DNA from: Gnetum montanum
Lineage: Eukaryota > Streptophyta > Gnetopsida > Gnetales > Gnetaceae
Direction of reading: 5' to 3'
NCBI GenBank assembly: GCA_015680685.1
Contig: MNCI01007858.1
Span: 10,353 to 74,352, forward strand
Length of the DNA stretch: 64,000 nucleotides
The notes below the pieces were generated by a model. That model did no database searches, was not told the origin of the DNA, and worked only from the letters and a program-made list of their open reading frames with translations. Positions within the stretch are counted from its first letter, which is position 1. Each line of letters opens with the position of its first letter. This document shows, one piece after another, positions 1-10,659 of the stretch. Position numbers and translations under genes: made by a program.

Positions 1-104
1 CAGATAAATCCGATAAGGCAAGTCTCCTACCCAGTCACCCAAATCAGACTGGGTAGACAAGACCCCTGCATCAAAAAAAATGTTCATCGTTTCTTCGTCA
101 TTGC
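1..104 (-). CDS. Possible partial coding exon running off the left edge
   Basis: On the minus strand the frame is open from about 228 to the window edge. A good 3' splice site (pyrimidine-rich tract ending TTTGCAG) sits at about 118-105, so an exon may begin at 104. It would encode a peptide containing NDEETMNIFF and then STQSDLGDWVGDLPYRIYL, which has the composition of a real protein. I do not recognise the family. The surrounding 1-510 is rich in CpG (for example around 430-500), unlike nearly all the rest of the window, which fits sequence near an active gene. Only the start of the exon would be in view. It could also be a chance open frame; the peptide quality is the main argument. Confidence 0.35.
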
Positions 105-510
105 CTGCAAATGAAAAACTGAAAATGAAGTTTGTAATAGGAAATGCATTGTTCCACATACGTGGTTGCGCTCGTCCTAACTTTTCCCTGAGAAACAAAG
201 GGTTTGGAGAGTCTGCGGAAGCATCAAATCCCTATCAATGGCGGAATAGGAGGAGCGTCTGTAAATAAAAGGTATTGGACGCCGGATGCAATTTGCAGGA
301 AACAGGTAAGATTTGACGTGATTTGCAGTAAAAATAGGTAAGATTTTAATCGACAATGAATGTTCTCGTTGAGAGTTGAAAAATCGAACGAAAAATTATA
401 GTTTACGTACCCAATGCGGATTTTACACGCTTCTGTACGCGTGCCCGAATCCACCGCGAACGGTTCGTGAGATTTTCTTGGGAATCGCGAATCTCCGGCG
501 CATAGGTTAA
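105..510. other. CpG-rich gene-like flank, no firm gene
   Basis: CpG-rich, mixed-composition DNA left of the LINE. On the minus strand it would be the 5' untranslated or first-intron region of the possible gene at 1-104. A TATA-like stretch lies at about 5818-5830 on the minus strand, just beyond the LINE. Before the LINE inserted, that stretch would have been about 20 bases from this flank, so the LINE may have landed in a core promoter. That last point is inference. Confidence 0.3.
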
Positions 511-523
511 GAGGTAGTATGAT
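511..523. repeat. 5' target-site duplication of the L1-type LINE
   Basis: GAGGTAGTATGAT here is repeated exactly at 5785-5797, straight after the A-tail of the LINE. The base pair before it reads TT/AA, as expected for an L1-type endonuclease nick. The two ATG codons at 519 and 522 lie in or straddle the duplicated host target. Confidence 0.9.
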
Positions 524-2017
524 GGCTTACACAACAAGTGAGCTCATGAAAACATCAATGTCGGCATTGCGAATTTGGGAGATGGCTGGTGCGACGGGAG
601 CGACGGGAGCGGCTGCAACAGGCGGGACAGTGGCTGCTACAGCTGCAACGAGGGCCGAGCGGAGCGGAGCAGCAGCAGGAGTGGAACTAGCAGGAGTGGC
701 GGCGAGCGAACCGGAGGGGGAGCCGCAGACGGCTAGCAACTTCGGCGAATACTCCAAAGCTGGAGCAGAAATCAGAATAAAAGTTGCTGGCCCCGACGCT
801 GAAGTGCTGGGGAGGCTGGAACGCAGCCTCATTGGCCACTTTGTGTTCGAAGGGGCTCGCCCTCGCATCGACCTGATCCGGCGCTGGGCTCGGAACGCGT
901 GGGGGGTGGACTTCGTGACGGTCTCCTGCCTGGCGGACGACCGCCTCCTGTTCGGCTTTGCCTCTCTGGAGGAGCGCGAGCAGGTCTTGGTGGGCGGACC
1001 CTGGTTCTACGGCTCGCGCGGGTTGGCCCTGGCCCCCTGGCGTCCTGGAGTCCACCGGGATCCGGCACTGTTTGCCCGTGCGCTGGTCTGGGTTCGGCTT
1101 TATGGCCTCCCCCTTGAGTACTGGTCACCGGGGTTTCTGCGTTCGCTGGCGGCGCTGCTTGGTGACTTCATCAGGTTTGATCACCCCACGGCCATTTCCG
1201 ACCACCTGAGGTTCGCAAGGTTCTGCGTCTGGCGACCTCGCCTTGCCCAGGAACCTGTCAAAGAGCTGGTACTTGTCACGGACCTCGGGGAGGAACTGAT
1301 ACAGATTCTGTACGAGAACCAGTCGGGGACGCAGGCCCAGCAGCGATCGGGGAACAACTAGAGACGCCCCACAGGATCCATGGTTACACCTGACGATGGC
1401 TGGTACGTCGTCGGGAAGAAAGGCCGTGTGGCCCACAAGAACCCGCCGGCACCCAGAGGGAGGGCTCGACGACATGGACCGGGCGCTGCCCTGATGGGTG
1501 CCGCAAACGCTGAGCCACGCGGGGGACCCCTCCAGGGGGAACCAAGACAGCCAGTCACGCTGAGTGCTCGCCAGGTGGAGCTGGAGGAGCCGTAGGGGCC
1601 AAGACAAGACACCGCGACGGTAAGTAAGTCTTATATTTCAGCGCTTATGGGGCCTGGCACGCAGCATTCCGCGGGAAAACAACAGACGACCTCGCTGGCA
1701 GAGGCTGAACAGTGGCAGGGCCAAGATGGAACACCCTACACACCCAGGGTGGGGGGGGGGCGGGCCCGATCCAAGAGGGTTTATCACCGCCTCCGGTCAC
1801 GGACTGGATTAATACCAGTCGGGGGTCGACGAGGCCCTGCTCTCCCCCCAAGGAGATGCGGAGCCATCGCACACCGGGAATGCCGGTTTCCATACCCACG
1901 GCAAAGAGCGGAAGACCGGACAACCTCACCAGCAGACAGAAGGCCACGCAGCTGTATGTTGATTTGGGAGTGCAACCCACACTCCAGGAGGTGTACCAAC
2001 GATCCTTGTCTCCATGA
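519..2017 (+). pseudogene. LINE ORF1 (DUF4283, gag-like RNA-binding protein), interrupted
   Basis: ORF1 of the LINE would bind the element RNA. The first block (519-1361, 280 codons) starts with a low-complexity Ala/Gly/Thr-rich stretch (residues about 24-60). A DUF4283 domain follows at about residues 100-260 (LIGHFVFEGARP ... VLVGGPWFYGSRGLALAPW ... VRLYGLPLEYW). Stops at 1359-1361 and 1593-1595 break the same frame. Near the G-run at 1749-1760 the likely frame changes, and the tail (1712-2017 frame) ends in a TGA that overlaps the ATG of ORF2 as ATGA (2014-2017). The first Met codons at 519 and 522 come from the target duplication; the first ATG of the element itself is at 546. No CCHC zinc knuckle is visible. 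Confidence 0.8.
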
Positions 2018-5000
2018 AGATCCTGTCTTGGAACTGCAGGGGGCAGGGTACCCCCTACAAGCGCCATACCCTGCATTGTTTGGTAAGGGACGAAAACTGC
2101 GACATTGTATGTCTACAGGAAACGAAATTGCAGCTAACGGAGAAGGAGGCTCAGACTCTTCGGTGGCCAGGGTGGCACAACCACCTGGCTCCCAGCAGGG
2201 GGCGAGTGGGTGGGCTCGTGATCCTGACCAAAGCAGCCTCGCATGTCCAGGACATGTCAAACTGGAGCATTACGGTGCATCTACCTAGCCAGAACGTTTG
2301 GCTCACTAATGTGTATGGTGCCCAAGGGTGGCCGGCGCGTTTGCAAGAGCTCTCTCGGGTTGCGGGGCTTGTTCCACGGAAGTCCAACTGGCTTTTAATC
2401 GGTGATTTCAATTAGAGGCTCTTCGCCTGGGAAAAGACAGGTGATAATTCGGCTAAGCCCTCAGGGGCAATTGAGATGCTCGCCCTGCTTCAACAATACA
2501 ATCTGAACGATATGGAAATTCCCGGGTGCGCATACACGTGGAGCAACCGCAGGCAAGGTGCTGCGTGGGTCTAGTCCCGAATTGATCGTATCTGGGCCAG
2601 CGCAAAATTGCTGAACAAGTGGGAGTTTCAGGCGTACGGTGGTGCCCGCATGGCCTCTGACCACCGGTCCATTTTCTGCAAACTGGAGCAGGGTGGGTTC
2701 CAGAAACCGAGAATTTTCCGTTTTGAGCACTCCTGGCTCCGCACGCGGTGGCTTGGGAAACTGGTGCATGACATTTGGCAGCAGTACAGCGCCTAGGGAG
2801 ACTCGCGCGAATTCCTCAAGAATGGTCTGCGAACGTTGAAACGGAAAATTCAAAATACCGCCCCTTCCGAGAAATACCGGTTCAAGGCGGGGCGCAGCCA
2901 GTTGCAGGCTAAACTGCAGGCCATCCAATCGCTGCAGGAGCAGCAAGGGAGTGGGGCCGACCTTACCGCGGAGGAGCTGGCCCTACAGGTAGAGCTGCAG
3001 ATCTTGCATCAGGAGGAGGAGGAGTACTGGTGCCAGAGGGCAAGGTTACAGTGGCTGCAGGCGGGAGACCGGCACACGAAATTCTTCTTCTCTGCCGCGA
3101 AGGCTCACCGTGGCTCCCGTAACGGACCGCTTCAGCGCCTCCTGCAAGGTGAGTCGCAGACGTGTGCTGACAGCCTCCTACACTACTGGCGGCAGGTATG
3201 GGAATGGTAGTCAACGAACCCTGTTTCAGTTCCTGTGGCCAGAGTCCTGAACCCGGCTGATAATTTCCAACTCCTAAGGCCCTTCATGCGCCAGGAACTG
3301 CACGCGGCGCTGAATGGCATGCCTGCAAACAAGGCGCCTGGGCCTGACGGCTAGCCCATTGAATTTTTCACTACCTTCGAGGATGTTCTGGGACAAAACC
3401 TGCTGGATGCACTAAATCACATGTTGGCAAGGAGATAGGTACTAAATGAAATTAACTGCTCGCGCGTGGTGTTACTGCCGAAGACGGAGAATCCCACATC
3501 CCCTGGCCATTTTCGCCCCATTGGGATCTGTAACTCCCTAATGCGGCTTTTCTCTTACCTGCTGGTTGCTAGAGTGCAGCTGCTCATGACGCAGCTTGTG
3601 GGAAAGCACCAGGCAGCGTTCTTGAAGGGACGCCACCTGCAGGACCAGGTCCTGCTGCTCCAGGAGGTCCAGCACTCCCTTCGGACAGCCAAACTTCTGG
3701 GCCTGTGCATCAAGCTGGACATTACAAAGGCATACGATTTCGTTAGTTGGACTTCCTTGAGGTCTGTTCTGCTCGCTAAAGGGTTTGACCCTGCTTTCGT
3801 AGACCTCTACCTATAGATCCAGCGTGGCGGATGATTCTCGATCGATATCGATGGGCAGTTGTGGGGCTTCCACGGGACTGGCCGTGGGCTGCGTCAAGGA
3901 GACCCTCTGTCCCCGCTCCTCTTCTTGATTTTGATGGACCTCCTGCAAACTTACTATATGGAAGAAGGAGTTACGGGGTTAAATGTCCACGGCATCCACT
4001 GCCTCTCTGCACACTTTGCGGATGACACCATGATTTACACCCGGGGCGCAGTTCCGCAGGCCAGGGTGATTCTGAAAGCGCTAGACAGGCTGCACTGGGA
4101 GATTGGCCTGGAGCCAAACCCTGGGAAATCTGTGCTTTTTTTCACGCACATTCACCAGTCTGTGCGCAGCAAAATCGTCCAAATCCTGGGGATCTTCCGG
4201 GGGCAGCTGATGCAACTTACCTGGGCATTCCTATGCATAACTGGCACAGGCAGCGAACCTGGCAGGCGCTCATTGCAAGGATGCAGAAGCATGCTGCACA
4301 CTGGACAAATAACTTCCTGACGCGTAAAGGGAAGATGGTGCTAGCGTCCTCGGTGTTGGGGGCCATGACGCGGTTCACGGCCTCGGTGGCATCCCCGCCC
4401 CTTGGCGTCACTGCCAAGATTGACCAGATTATCCGCAACTTTGTTTGGTTTGGCGGAAAGGGAGGGAAGAGGATGCATCTGTTGGCATGGCCAAAAATCG
4501 CGCGGCCCCGGTACGCGGGGGGGGGGGGGGGGGCTCCTCCCCTTCTCCCTGGAAGTGGCCCTGGGCCGGCATAGGCTCCTCCAACGCCTGACCACTGACA
4601 TTGAGGATCCTTCCCTCTGGATGCAAATCCTGAGGGAAAAATACAGTCCCTGGACGGCGGCTGCCTCTGACTCCAACACTTGGAGGCAGCTCTGCGCTCA
4701 GGTTAGCGCGATGGACAGCGTTGAAGAGATATGCCTGCACCCCCGGCAGCTCCTGCAGAAGCTGTTCCCAGCCGACCCATGCTGGAAGCGGTTGTGGAAA
4801 GGCATTCTTCCCAAAAAAATTAAAGCCTTTTGGTGGTTGATTCTACATCAGGCCCTCCCTGTCCGTGCTGTGTTGCAGGCCCGGGGCATGGTAATCAACA
4901 ATCTGTGCCCAGTGTGCAATCAGCAGGTTGAGACTCAGCAGCATTTTGTTTTGGAGTGCCACATAACCAAGCAGATGTGGCGAGCGGCGGGGTTCCGATC

Positions 5001-5406
5001 TCCGCAATTCTCTGGCAACTCAGCAACGCTGGCGGCCCTCTGGGTCCTGTGGCGGGCCAGGAATGACTACATTTTCAATGGCACCGCAATCCCCTCACTG
5101 AGCACCCTGGTCAGCAAGACGCGGACTCTTTGGACGAAAATTGCCTCAGCAATGGCTCCTCCACCCACCTCCGAACCTTCCATTCAGCAGCGGACCCACA
5201 CGTGGCGGGGCCACGGGGGGCCACCTCGCATGGCGGGAACACCTCCCATGACGGAGCCCCGGAGGACAGCTTCAGAAGAAGGAGAGGCAGGATCGGAATG
5301 CTGGCGTCTCTGCATCTCTCCGGAATCATACCCTGATCATCCCTATGCAGGCTTGGGTGGCAAACGCCCCCAATTCACACAGTACCGGCATCGCCCAGAT
5401 CATTGA
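2014..5406 (+). pseudogene. LINE ORF2 (endonuclease, reverse transcriptase, zf-RVT), interrupted
   Basis: ORF2 makes the target nick and copies RNA into DNA. It begins MKILSWNCRGQG, the usual start of plant L1 endonucleases. EN motifs seen are CLQETK (about 2116), GDFN (2401) and SDHRSIFC (about 2656). The RT covers about 3300-4200, with NKAPGPDG, the LPKTENP block, RQGDPLSPLLF and the catalytic FADDTMIYT (about 4015). The zf-RVT domain is at about 4800-4985 (KKIKAFWWLILHQALP ... CPVCNQQVETQQHFVLECH). In-frame stops: TAG at 2413, 2572, 2794, 3208, 3352, 3436 and 3814, and TGA at 3832. A frame change occurs at about 4190-4230 and reverts at the 17-G run (4517-4533). The product would be inactive. 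Confidence 0.9.
4517..4533 (+). repeat. 17-base G homopolymer inside LINE ORF2
   Basis: A pure G run coincides with the return from frame 3 to frame 1 in ORF2. It may be a real slippage site or a sequencing/assembly length error. Other long G runs occur at 1749-1760 and next to the N gap at 59040. Confidence 0.9.
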
Positions 5407-5510
5407 CGAATATAGACGTTGCAGGGCGGATGGACCAGAGCAGCCCAGGATGGCCAACAAATAATGATCGGCCATGGCTCTCGGCTGCCTGCCGTTGTTG
5501 CAGATTGTTT

Positions 5511-5626
5511 GGGCGTCCTGGGTGGAGTCTTTCTTGACGGGAAATTTTTGGGCGCCCTGGGTGGTGTCTTTCCTGACGGGAAATTTCTGGGTGCCCTAGG
5601 TGGTGTCTTTCCTGACGGAAATTTTT
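5511..5626 (+). repeat. Three tandem copies of a 39-bp repeat in the LINE 3' region
   Basis: Units at 5511-5549, 5550-5588 and 5589-5626 share the core GGTGGTGTCTTTCCTGACGG with few changes; the third is one base shorter. The unit is 13 codons long and reads as GALGGVFPDGKFL-type repeats in the ORF2 frame, but it lies after the ORF2 stop (5404-5406). It is most simply a 3'-UTR minisatellite. Confidence 0.85.
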
Positions 5627-5784
5627 GGTCTTGGGGGTGGGTGGTCTTTTGGCTACCATGTGTCTTGGTGGGGATTTCCCTGCCTGGTGGGGCCAGCAGC
5701 CCTGGTCCACGCTGTGCCGATGTATAGCTTCTCCTTTTCCTTTTTGATAATTAGTATAGCCTGACCTTTTTCAAAAAAAAAATG

Positions 5785-5797
5785 GAGGTAGTATGAT
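5785..5797. repeat. 3' target-site duplication of the L1-type LINE
   Basis: GAGGTAGTATGAT, identical to 511-523, two bases after the A-tail. Confidence 0.9.
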
Positions 5798-6569
5798 TTA
5801 TTGAATAAATTTATTTGGCATATATTTTACCTTTCCAAAAAGATAATAAACGTAGCTATCACATTATCAATTAACCATAAGAGGGAGCAATTTGATGAAA
5901 TTTAAACTAAAATTTATTCAACCTATTAATTTTGGATTATGATTGGAATACTCGATGTTTATTTGTTAAGCTTAATTATTTTTTGAGTGGCTATTTCCAA
6001 ATTCAAAGCTACTTCTTACAACTCCAACAAACCAACCAAATTTGTAATTATAACATCCCACTTATGTTTAATTAGTTAATCATCCAAGATAAGCATAAAG
6101 CAAAACTTTGGTAGACCATACAAATAGATATAAAAGTATAGAACGCCTATAAATAAAACATTAAGCAAAAGTACTAAATATGTCTAGGTGAATGCTTCCA
6201 ATATTTAAGGAGGCATGGATCAAAAAAATGTCCATACATGTTTAAAGATTAATATAAAAAGCTAAAAGTGGCCATAAAAATATTAGTGATCCCACAACAA
6301 AGGAGACTTTCAACTACAAGTAATAAAAAAGGAAACTTACAATGAAGCCATGACCAAAAATGAAAAGAAGAGTCTCTAACAACAAAAGAAAAAGAACTAT
6401 AATTAACTAACATATATATATATATATAAAGTTTGAGACTAAAATCAACTAAAATATATGGAACATAAAAGAGAGAATCATTTGAAAAATGTCTCTCAAA
6501 TTTCATAAATGAAATTGAAATTGAAGCTTTAATACATTTGAAGACTTGTAGGATAAATTAGAGAGATAT
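5798..6569. other. AT-rich sequence, no gene seen
   Basis: AT-rich DNA without a convincing ORF. It contains a short (TA)n run at about 6412-6428. Confidence 0.6.
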
Positions 6570-7860
6570 TACATTTTCATAAAAAATAAAGATAGACTCT
6601 AAAAATTAACCAAGCACCAATGGGAGCAATAAAAACAAATCATACAAGCTTTTTGTTATAACATTATAATTTTGCCTCAAATAGGTAGTCGTATCACAAA
6701 AAAGAAACATATGTAACTCATCTTCAAGGCCCTTAAGTTGCACAACCTACAAATGTGTGTCTTGGGAGAGCTAAATCCATCTTCCACTTTCAATTTTAAG
6801 ATAATGAGAACTTAAGAAAAACATTCTGATAGCATCCCAATACTTGATTGGGATAGCATTTAAGAGAGTGATCTTTTTCATCTAGTTTATTATATCTAAT
6901 GTAATATAAATAAAATTGTATCTTGTCTTCTACATGACACAACATGTGTGTTAAAACCTTTTGCTTAACTAGTTGGTGAATATGCTTTGAATTGTACTGC
7001 ACATCCTCCTAAGAGATATTCCTTTTTCTTGACCATTATATCAACTAAAAATACCAGCTGTGGTCTCTCAAATCCTCAAGAACTACTTTAGAGAATTTAT
7101 CTTGCCTTGAGATATGCAAGCTATAAGTGTATGTAATGAATTGACACAATGTCACATCCCCATTCTCAAATGATGTTGCTGCCTAATGAAGATGATGTCT
7201 CTTCATGACAAGTATTATTGTTATCTTAACAAGACCCAAAAGGGTAGTTGTGATTGGGACCTAAAAGGGCATGTTGTAATAATGGATGTGTCTCTTAAGG
7301 TAACCTTTAGGGTTTTGGCCTAAGGCATTTATACCTGAGGTTAGAGGTCATGCTAGCATGGAATGGTGGAGCCAATACAAGCAAGTCATGGGGTGGCAGA
7401 GTTGGTATAGGCAAGTCATAGGAAGTCAGGTGAAGCAGGATAGGAAGTGGACTAGCCATCCCTTCTAGCCAAGTTATAGGCCGAACCATGGTGGCAGTCC
7501 TAGATTGCCTCTAAGGGATAGATGCTAAATAAAGAAAACCCTAAGAAACACTCTAAGAGAACGATCCAGAAATACTATTCCATATCAATAAAGCATTCTT
7601 TTATTTCTCTTTCTACATTTTCCTAATTATTTCCTTTATACATAATGCTAAATATCACTTATATTTCACATTTGGTATATTTTCTTTATACGCATAATGT
7701 CTAATATATCGTATATTTGACGTTTTCCATGACATCCAAGGATGAGATGTCACACACAAGGCTTTTTCTTCTAAAGGTAATAAATCACATTCACATAATA
7801 ACATTAACTAAGGTGTTTATGTTTTCATCTTTAATTCATTGAGAAGAAAATTTTTTGGTC
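6570..7860 (-). mobile_element. LINE X fragment (3' part), split by a solo LTR
   Basis: Reverse-complemented, 7830-7755 plus 7149-6570 lines up with 14780-15180 of the plus-strand LINE at 12.8-15.2 kb, for example TTGCATATCTCAAGGCAAGA and the CTTGAAGATGAGTTACAT stretch. It is the downstream end of the same family, after the RT and including the zinc-finger-like tail. A solo LTR (7150-7754) sits in the middle with its own target duplication, so the LINE copy is older than the LTR. Everything is heavily mutated, with no open frame of note. The right boundary near 7860 is approximate. Confidence 0.7.
7150..7754 (+). mobile_element. Solo LTR of the element D family (TGTCACATCC...TGTCACA)
   Basis: A 605-bp solo LTR with inverted ends TGTCACA/TGTGACA, flanked by an exact 5-bp target duplication CACAA (7145-7149 and 7755-7759). 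Its sequence is the reverse complement of the LTRs of element D (27277-27847, 33847-34419) and of the solo copy at 20432-20989. A polyadenylation signal AATAAA lies at 7587-7592, consistent with the plus-strand reading direction. No internal region remains, as after LTR-LTR recombination. Confidence 0.9.
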
Positions 7861-10076
7861 AAGAGATAAAAGATTAATGTTGGAAATCAAACGTTCATGA
7901 AATCCAAATTTGAACTAAATACCAAAAGATCTCCTTACTCCACCTACCCTTAGTAACCATTAAATAATAGAGGAGGTTAGTATACATTGAGTGAGAAACC
8001 TTGGCACCACATTTAGCTAAATGGAGGGCAAGTCTTATGATGGCTAGGTAAAGGCATGTTGGCTTGTCAAACATGTTCGTATGCACAAAAAATCAAATAC
8101 TTAAGAGCATACATCAAACATTGATCCAAACATTTCATGAATCTACCAAATTGAATTGCCCACTCAACTCATCAACCTATAAACAAGGAGACTAAAATGC
8201 ACCTCGCTTGATTTGAAATGTGTGAATTATTATCATGTGCACCTATTCAAATTTCTAAACCAAATTCCAAACTACCATGTGCATGATTTATTATGTCTTA
8301 AACTAAACTAAAAGTGTTAGAGGTGCTACCCAAGACTCACCTATAATATTTTGGAGTTACTAAACCAAAGGACTAATGAGCCATAGATCACCCTCTCCTA
8401 TAGGACGGGGCCAACAATAATAACTACACTAATGCATCCTAGTGAGGATCAAATAAAAAACATCTTTAGGGAGCCCATCTCTAATTGATCACATAACTCA
8501 AAGCTCGCTCTTAACAACCAAACATTGATGATGGAAGAATATAAAAAGCATTCAACATGTTCAAATAATCTAAAAGATTCAAAAATCATCTTCAAATAAA
8601 AATTGATATGCCAACATAGGCCAGGTCTAATAAACTAAGTTGAATGATGGTTTAAAAGTTATTAAAATATGTCAAACCAAGCTTTAGTAGTAAGAGAGTA
8701 CTAAGAAAAGAATGACAAAATTGGGATACAACAACTTATAGTTATTTCCTAAAACCTAACCATAACTCATGGTATTCACAAATACCAACTAATAGAAACT
8801 ACAAAGAAAATCCTCAATCACAATGTAACTATGATCTAACCACAACTTGTGGTGCTAGACAAAAACTTGACCATGACATTTGGTTAACTAGAATTCACAT
8901 GAACAACTCAATATGATAAAAATGACAAAGGAAAGATACATTACAAATCATGGTGATAGATTATAATCTAACCATGACTTCTAATTATCAGGAAAAATTA
9001 CAAAATAGAGAAAAATGGTGAAATTGACAATGGAGAATTGACCATGAGCTTATCATGACTCATGGTGATTGACCACAACTAGACCATGACTCATCATGTT
9101 TTAGGTTTTTAGAAATAGAGATGGAAAAATACATAGCATGGATAAAGGGAGACCACAACCTTGCCATGACTCATGATGGATGACCATGACTTATGGTCAA
9201 AGCCAACAATCATACCATGGTTTTTGTTGAATTATGCTTACTAAAAAATTTTGAAAAAATTTAAAAATAGCAAAAGGATACATATAAATGATCACCAGTT
9301 GACAAGGAATACTAGCGACATAGAAAATAAGGCTTAGCAAGTGTAATCAACACATCAAATTGGGTTAAAAGTGATCAATAATGCATTGACACCACAAAAG
9401 GATCCAAACACTAAGAGGATCAGTATAAAAACTCCCAAAATGGTGAAGACTTGAAATCTCATGAAATAGCCAAAACTTGATAGAACCTATGTTAAGAAAA
9501 ACATAATGAAAACCTAATACTAATTAAATGAGAAATACCTATGCCCCAAAATAGTTGGTAAATTAATTCTCAAAAAATAGTTAAAATTGAAAATTGGTGA
9601 ATCACATAAAATTATAGCAAAAAGAAACAAAAACTTATGCCTAGAAATTAAGTAGTATTAGCACATGCAAAGCAAGATCCAAATCCCAATAAAAATTTTT
9701 ATAGATTAGAGAGGATTAAAAAATACCCAACCCTCACTAAATTTGCATAAAATCCTACAATCCGAAATAAATAAGAAAATTACTAAGATTATTTACCCTC
9801 AATATTGAAGCAAAAATCCACTAAGAAACATAAAATTCAACCATGAAGTCTTATGATGCCACACTTATGGACCAACAAAGATCCATGCACTGCCACAAGC
9901 CTTTAATCTAGTAGCACTTCCACATCTAAAAAATTGGATGTCAAATTTCCTAATTAAATGGACTATGGGATTTTTATGGAAAACCACCCAACAAATCCAT
10001 CATAACACAACTAGATAATTTTATAAAAACTAATACTTTACAAAAAAAATCTATCATAAAAATCTCATGTAAGGTA
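7861..10076. other. AT-rich stretch, no gene seen
   Basis: Apart from the degenerate repeat cluster at 8740-9240 I see only short chance frames here. Confidence 0.6.
8740..9240. repeat. Degenerate repeat cluster built on CATGACTCATGG-like words
   Basis: Motifs such as GACCACAACTTG, CCATGACTCATGG and GACCATGACTTATGG recur about a dozen times at irregular spacing. It looks like a decayed minisatellite. The rest of 7860-10076 is AT-rich with no gene or element that I recognise. Confidence 0.5.
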
Positions 10077-10465
10077 TGTAACATCCCATAAAGCCAAAAC
10101 CATGCCAAAACCATGAGATAAGAAAATAACATATCCTACATAAATTTTAATTATTAAAATAAGATATCATGCTAACACACAAAAATCATCCATGTCATCA
10201 CATGTCCATGCTATGTCCATCCCATAACCTCTATGAGAATCTACCAAAAATCATCCATTGCGTTAGTACACACTAGCTAAAAATAATAATACCTTAATGA
10301 AATATTACATAAAAATTAAAATACACATACACATAAAATATTAATTTTGAAAAAGCTATCTAGTGAACAACATAACCAAAGAAAAAAATAACATTCAAGC
10401 ACCACAAGCACAAAGCACAAGGACAAACATACTAACAAGAACATCCAAAAATAGGGGTTGTTACA
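10077..10465 (-). mobile_element. 3' LTR of a Ty3/gypsy-like element (TGTAACA ends) with PPT
   Basis: A 389-bp LTR with ends TGTAACATCC and GTTGTTACA. Just to its right, on the minus strand, is the purine tract TTAAGGGGGGAGGA (10466-10480). That is the classic polypurine tract before the 3' LTR of plant chromovirus-type gypsy elements. So this is a 3' LTR in minus orientation. Its internal region is lost: a copia fragment on the other strand starts within about 200 bases. Confidence 0.75.
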
Positions 10466-10480
10466 TCCTCCCCCCTTAAG
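10466..10480 (-). promoter_or_regulatory. Polypurine tract of the 10-kb gypsy remnant
   Basis: Minus-strand TTAAGGGGGGAGGA directly abuts the LTR. It would prime plus-strand DNA synthesis. Confidence 0.75.
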
Positions 10481-10659
10481 AGTTTTCCTCTTGGAAGATC
10501 TTAGGATGAGATGAACACATAATGAATTCAAGCTTTCAAACTAAAGGTTAAAAGTTCAAAATAATTTTAAACTATGAGTACAAAGACATCATCCTCAAGA
10601 ACAAATGCTGAACAACAATTCTAAAATAAAAATTATTAAATTAAGTATCATCAACAACT

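Larger units (their letters stand above)
524..5784 (+). mobile_element. L1-type LINE retrotransposon, complete boundaries, mutated ORFs
   Basis: A non-LTR retrotransposon of the plant L1 group. It has a DUF4283 ORF1 (from about 546), an ORF2 with endonuclease, reverse transcriptase and zf-RVT domains (from 2014), a 3' region with three 39-bp repeats, and an A-tail at 5773-5782. A 13-bp perfect target duplication flanks it. It is much more GC-rich than its surroundings and still holds many CpGs, which suggests a younger insertion than the other elements. It is nonetheless dead: ORF1 and ORF2 carry stops and frameshifts. The 5' end falls only about 22 bases before the first in-element ATG, so it is either slightly 5'-truncated or has a very short leader. 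Confidence 0.93.

Noticed and set aside
527-1612. Long open frames on the minus strand opposite LINE ORF1
   Set aside because: They are shadows caused by the high GC content; only the plus-strand frame carries DUF4283 motifs.
2014-4200. Reassigned TAG codon (alternative genetic code), suggested by seven TAG stops in an otherwise readable ORF2
   Set aside because: The TAGs replace both Trp and Gln, TGA stops and frameshifts also occur, and the other contents are ordinary land-plant sequences. Deamination decay explains all of it.
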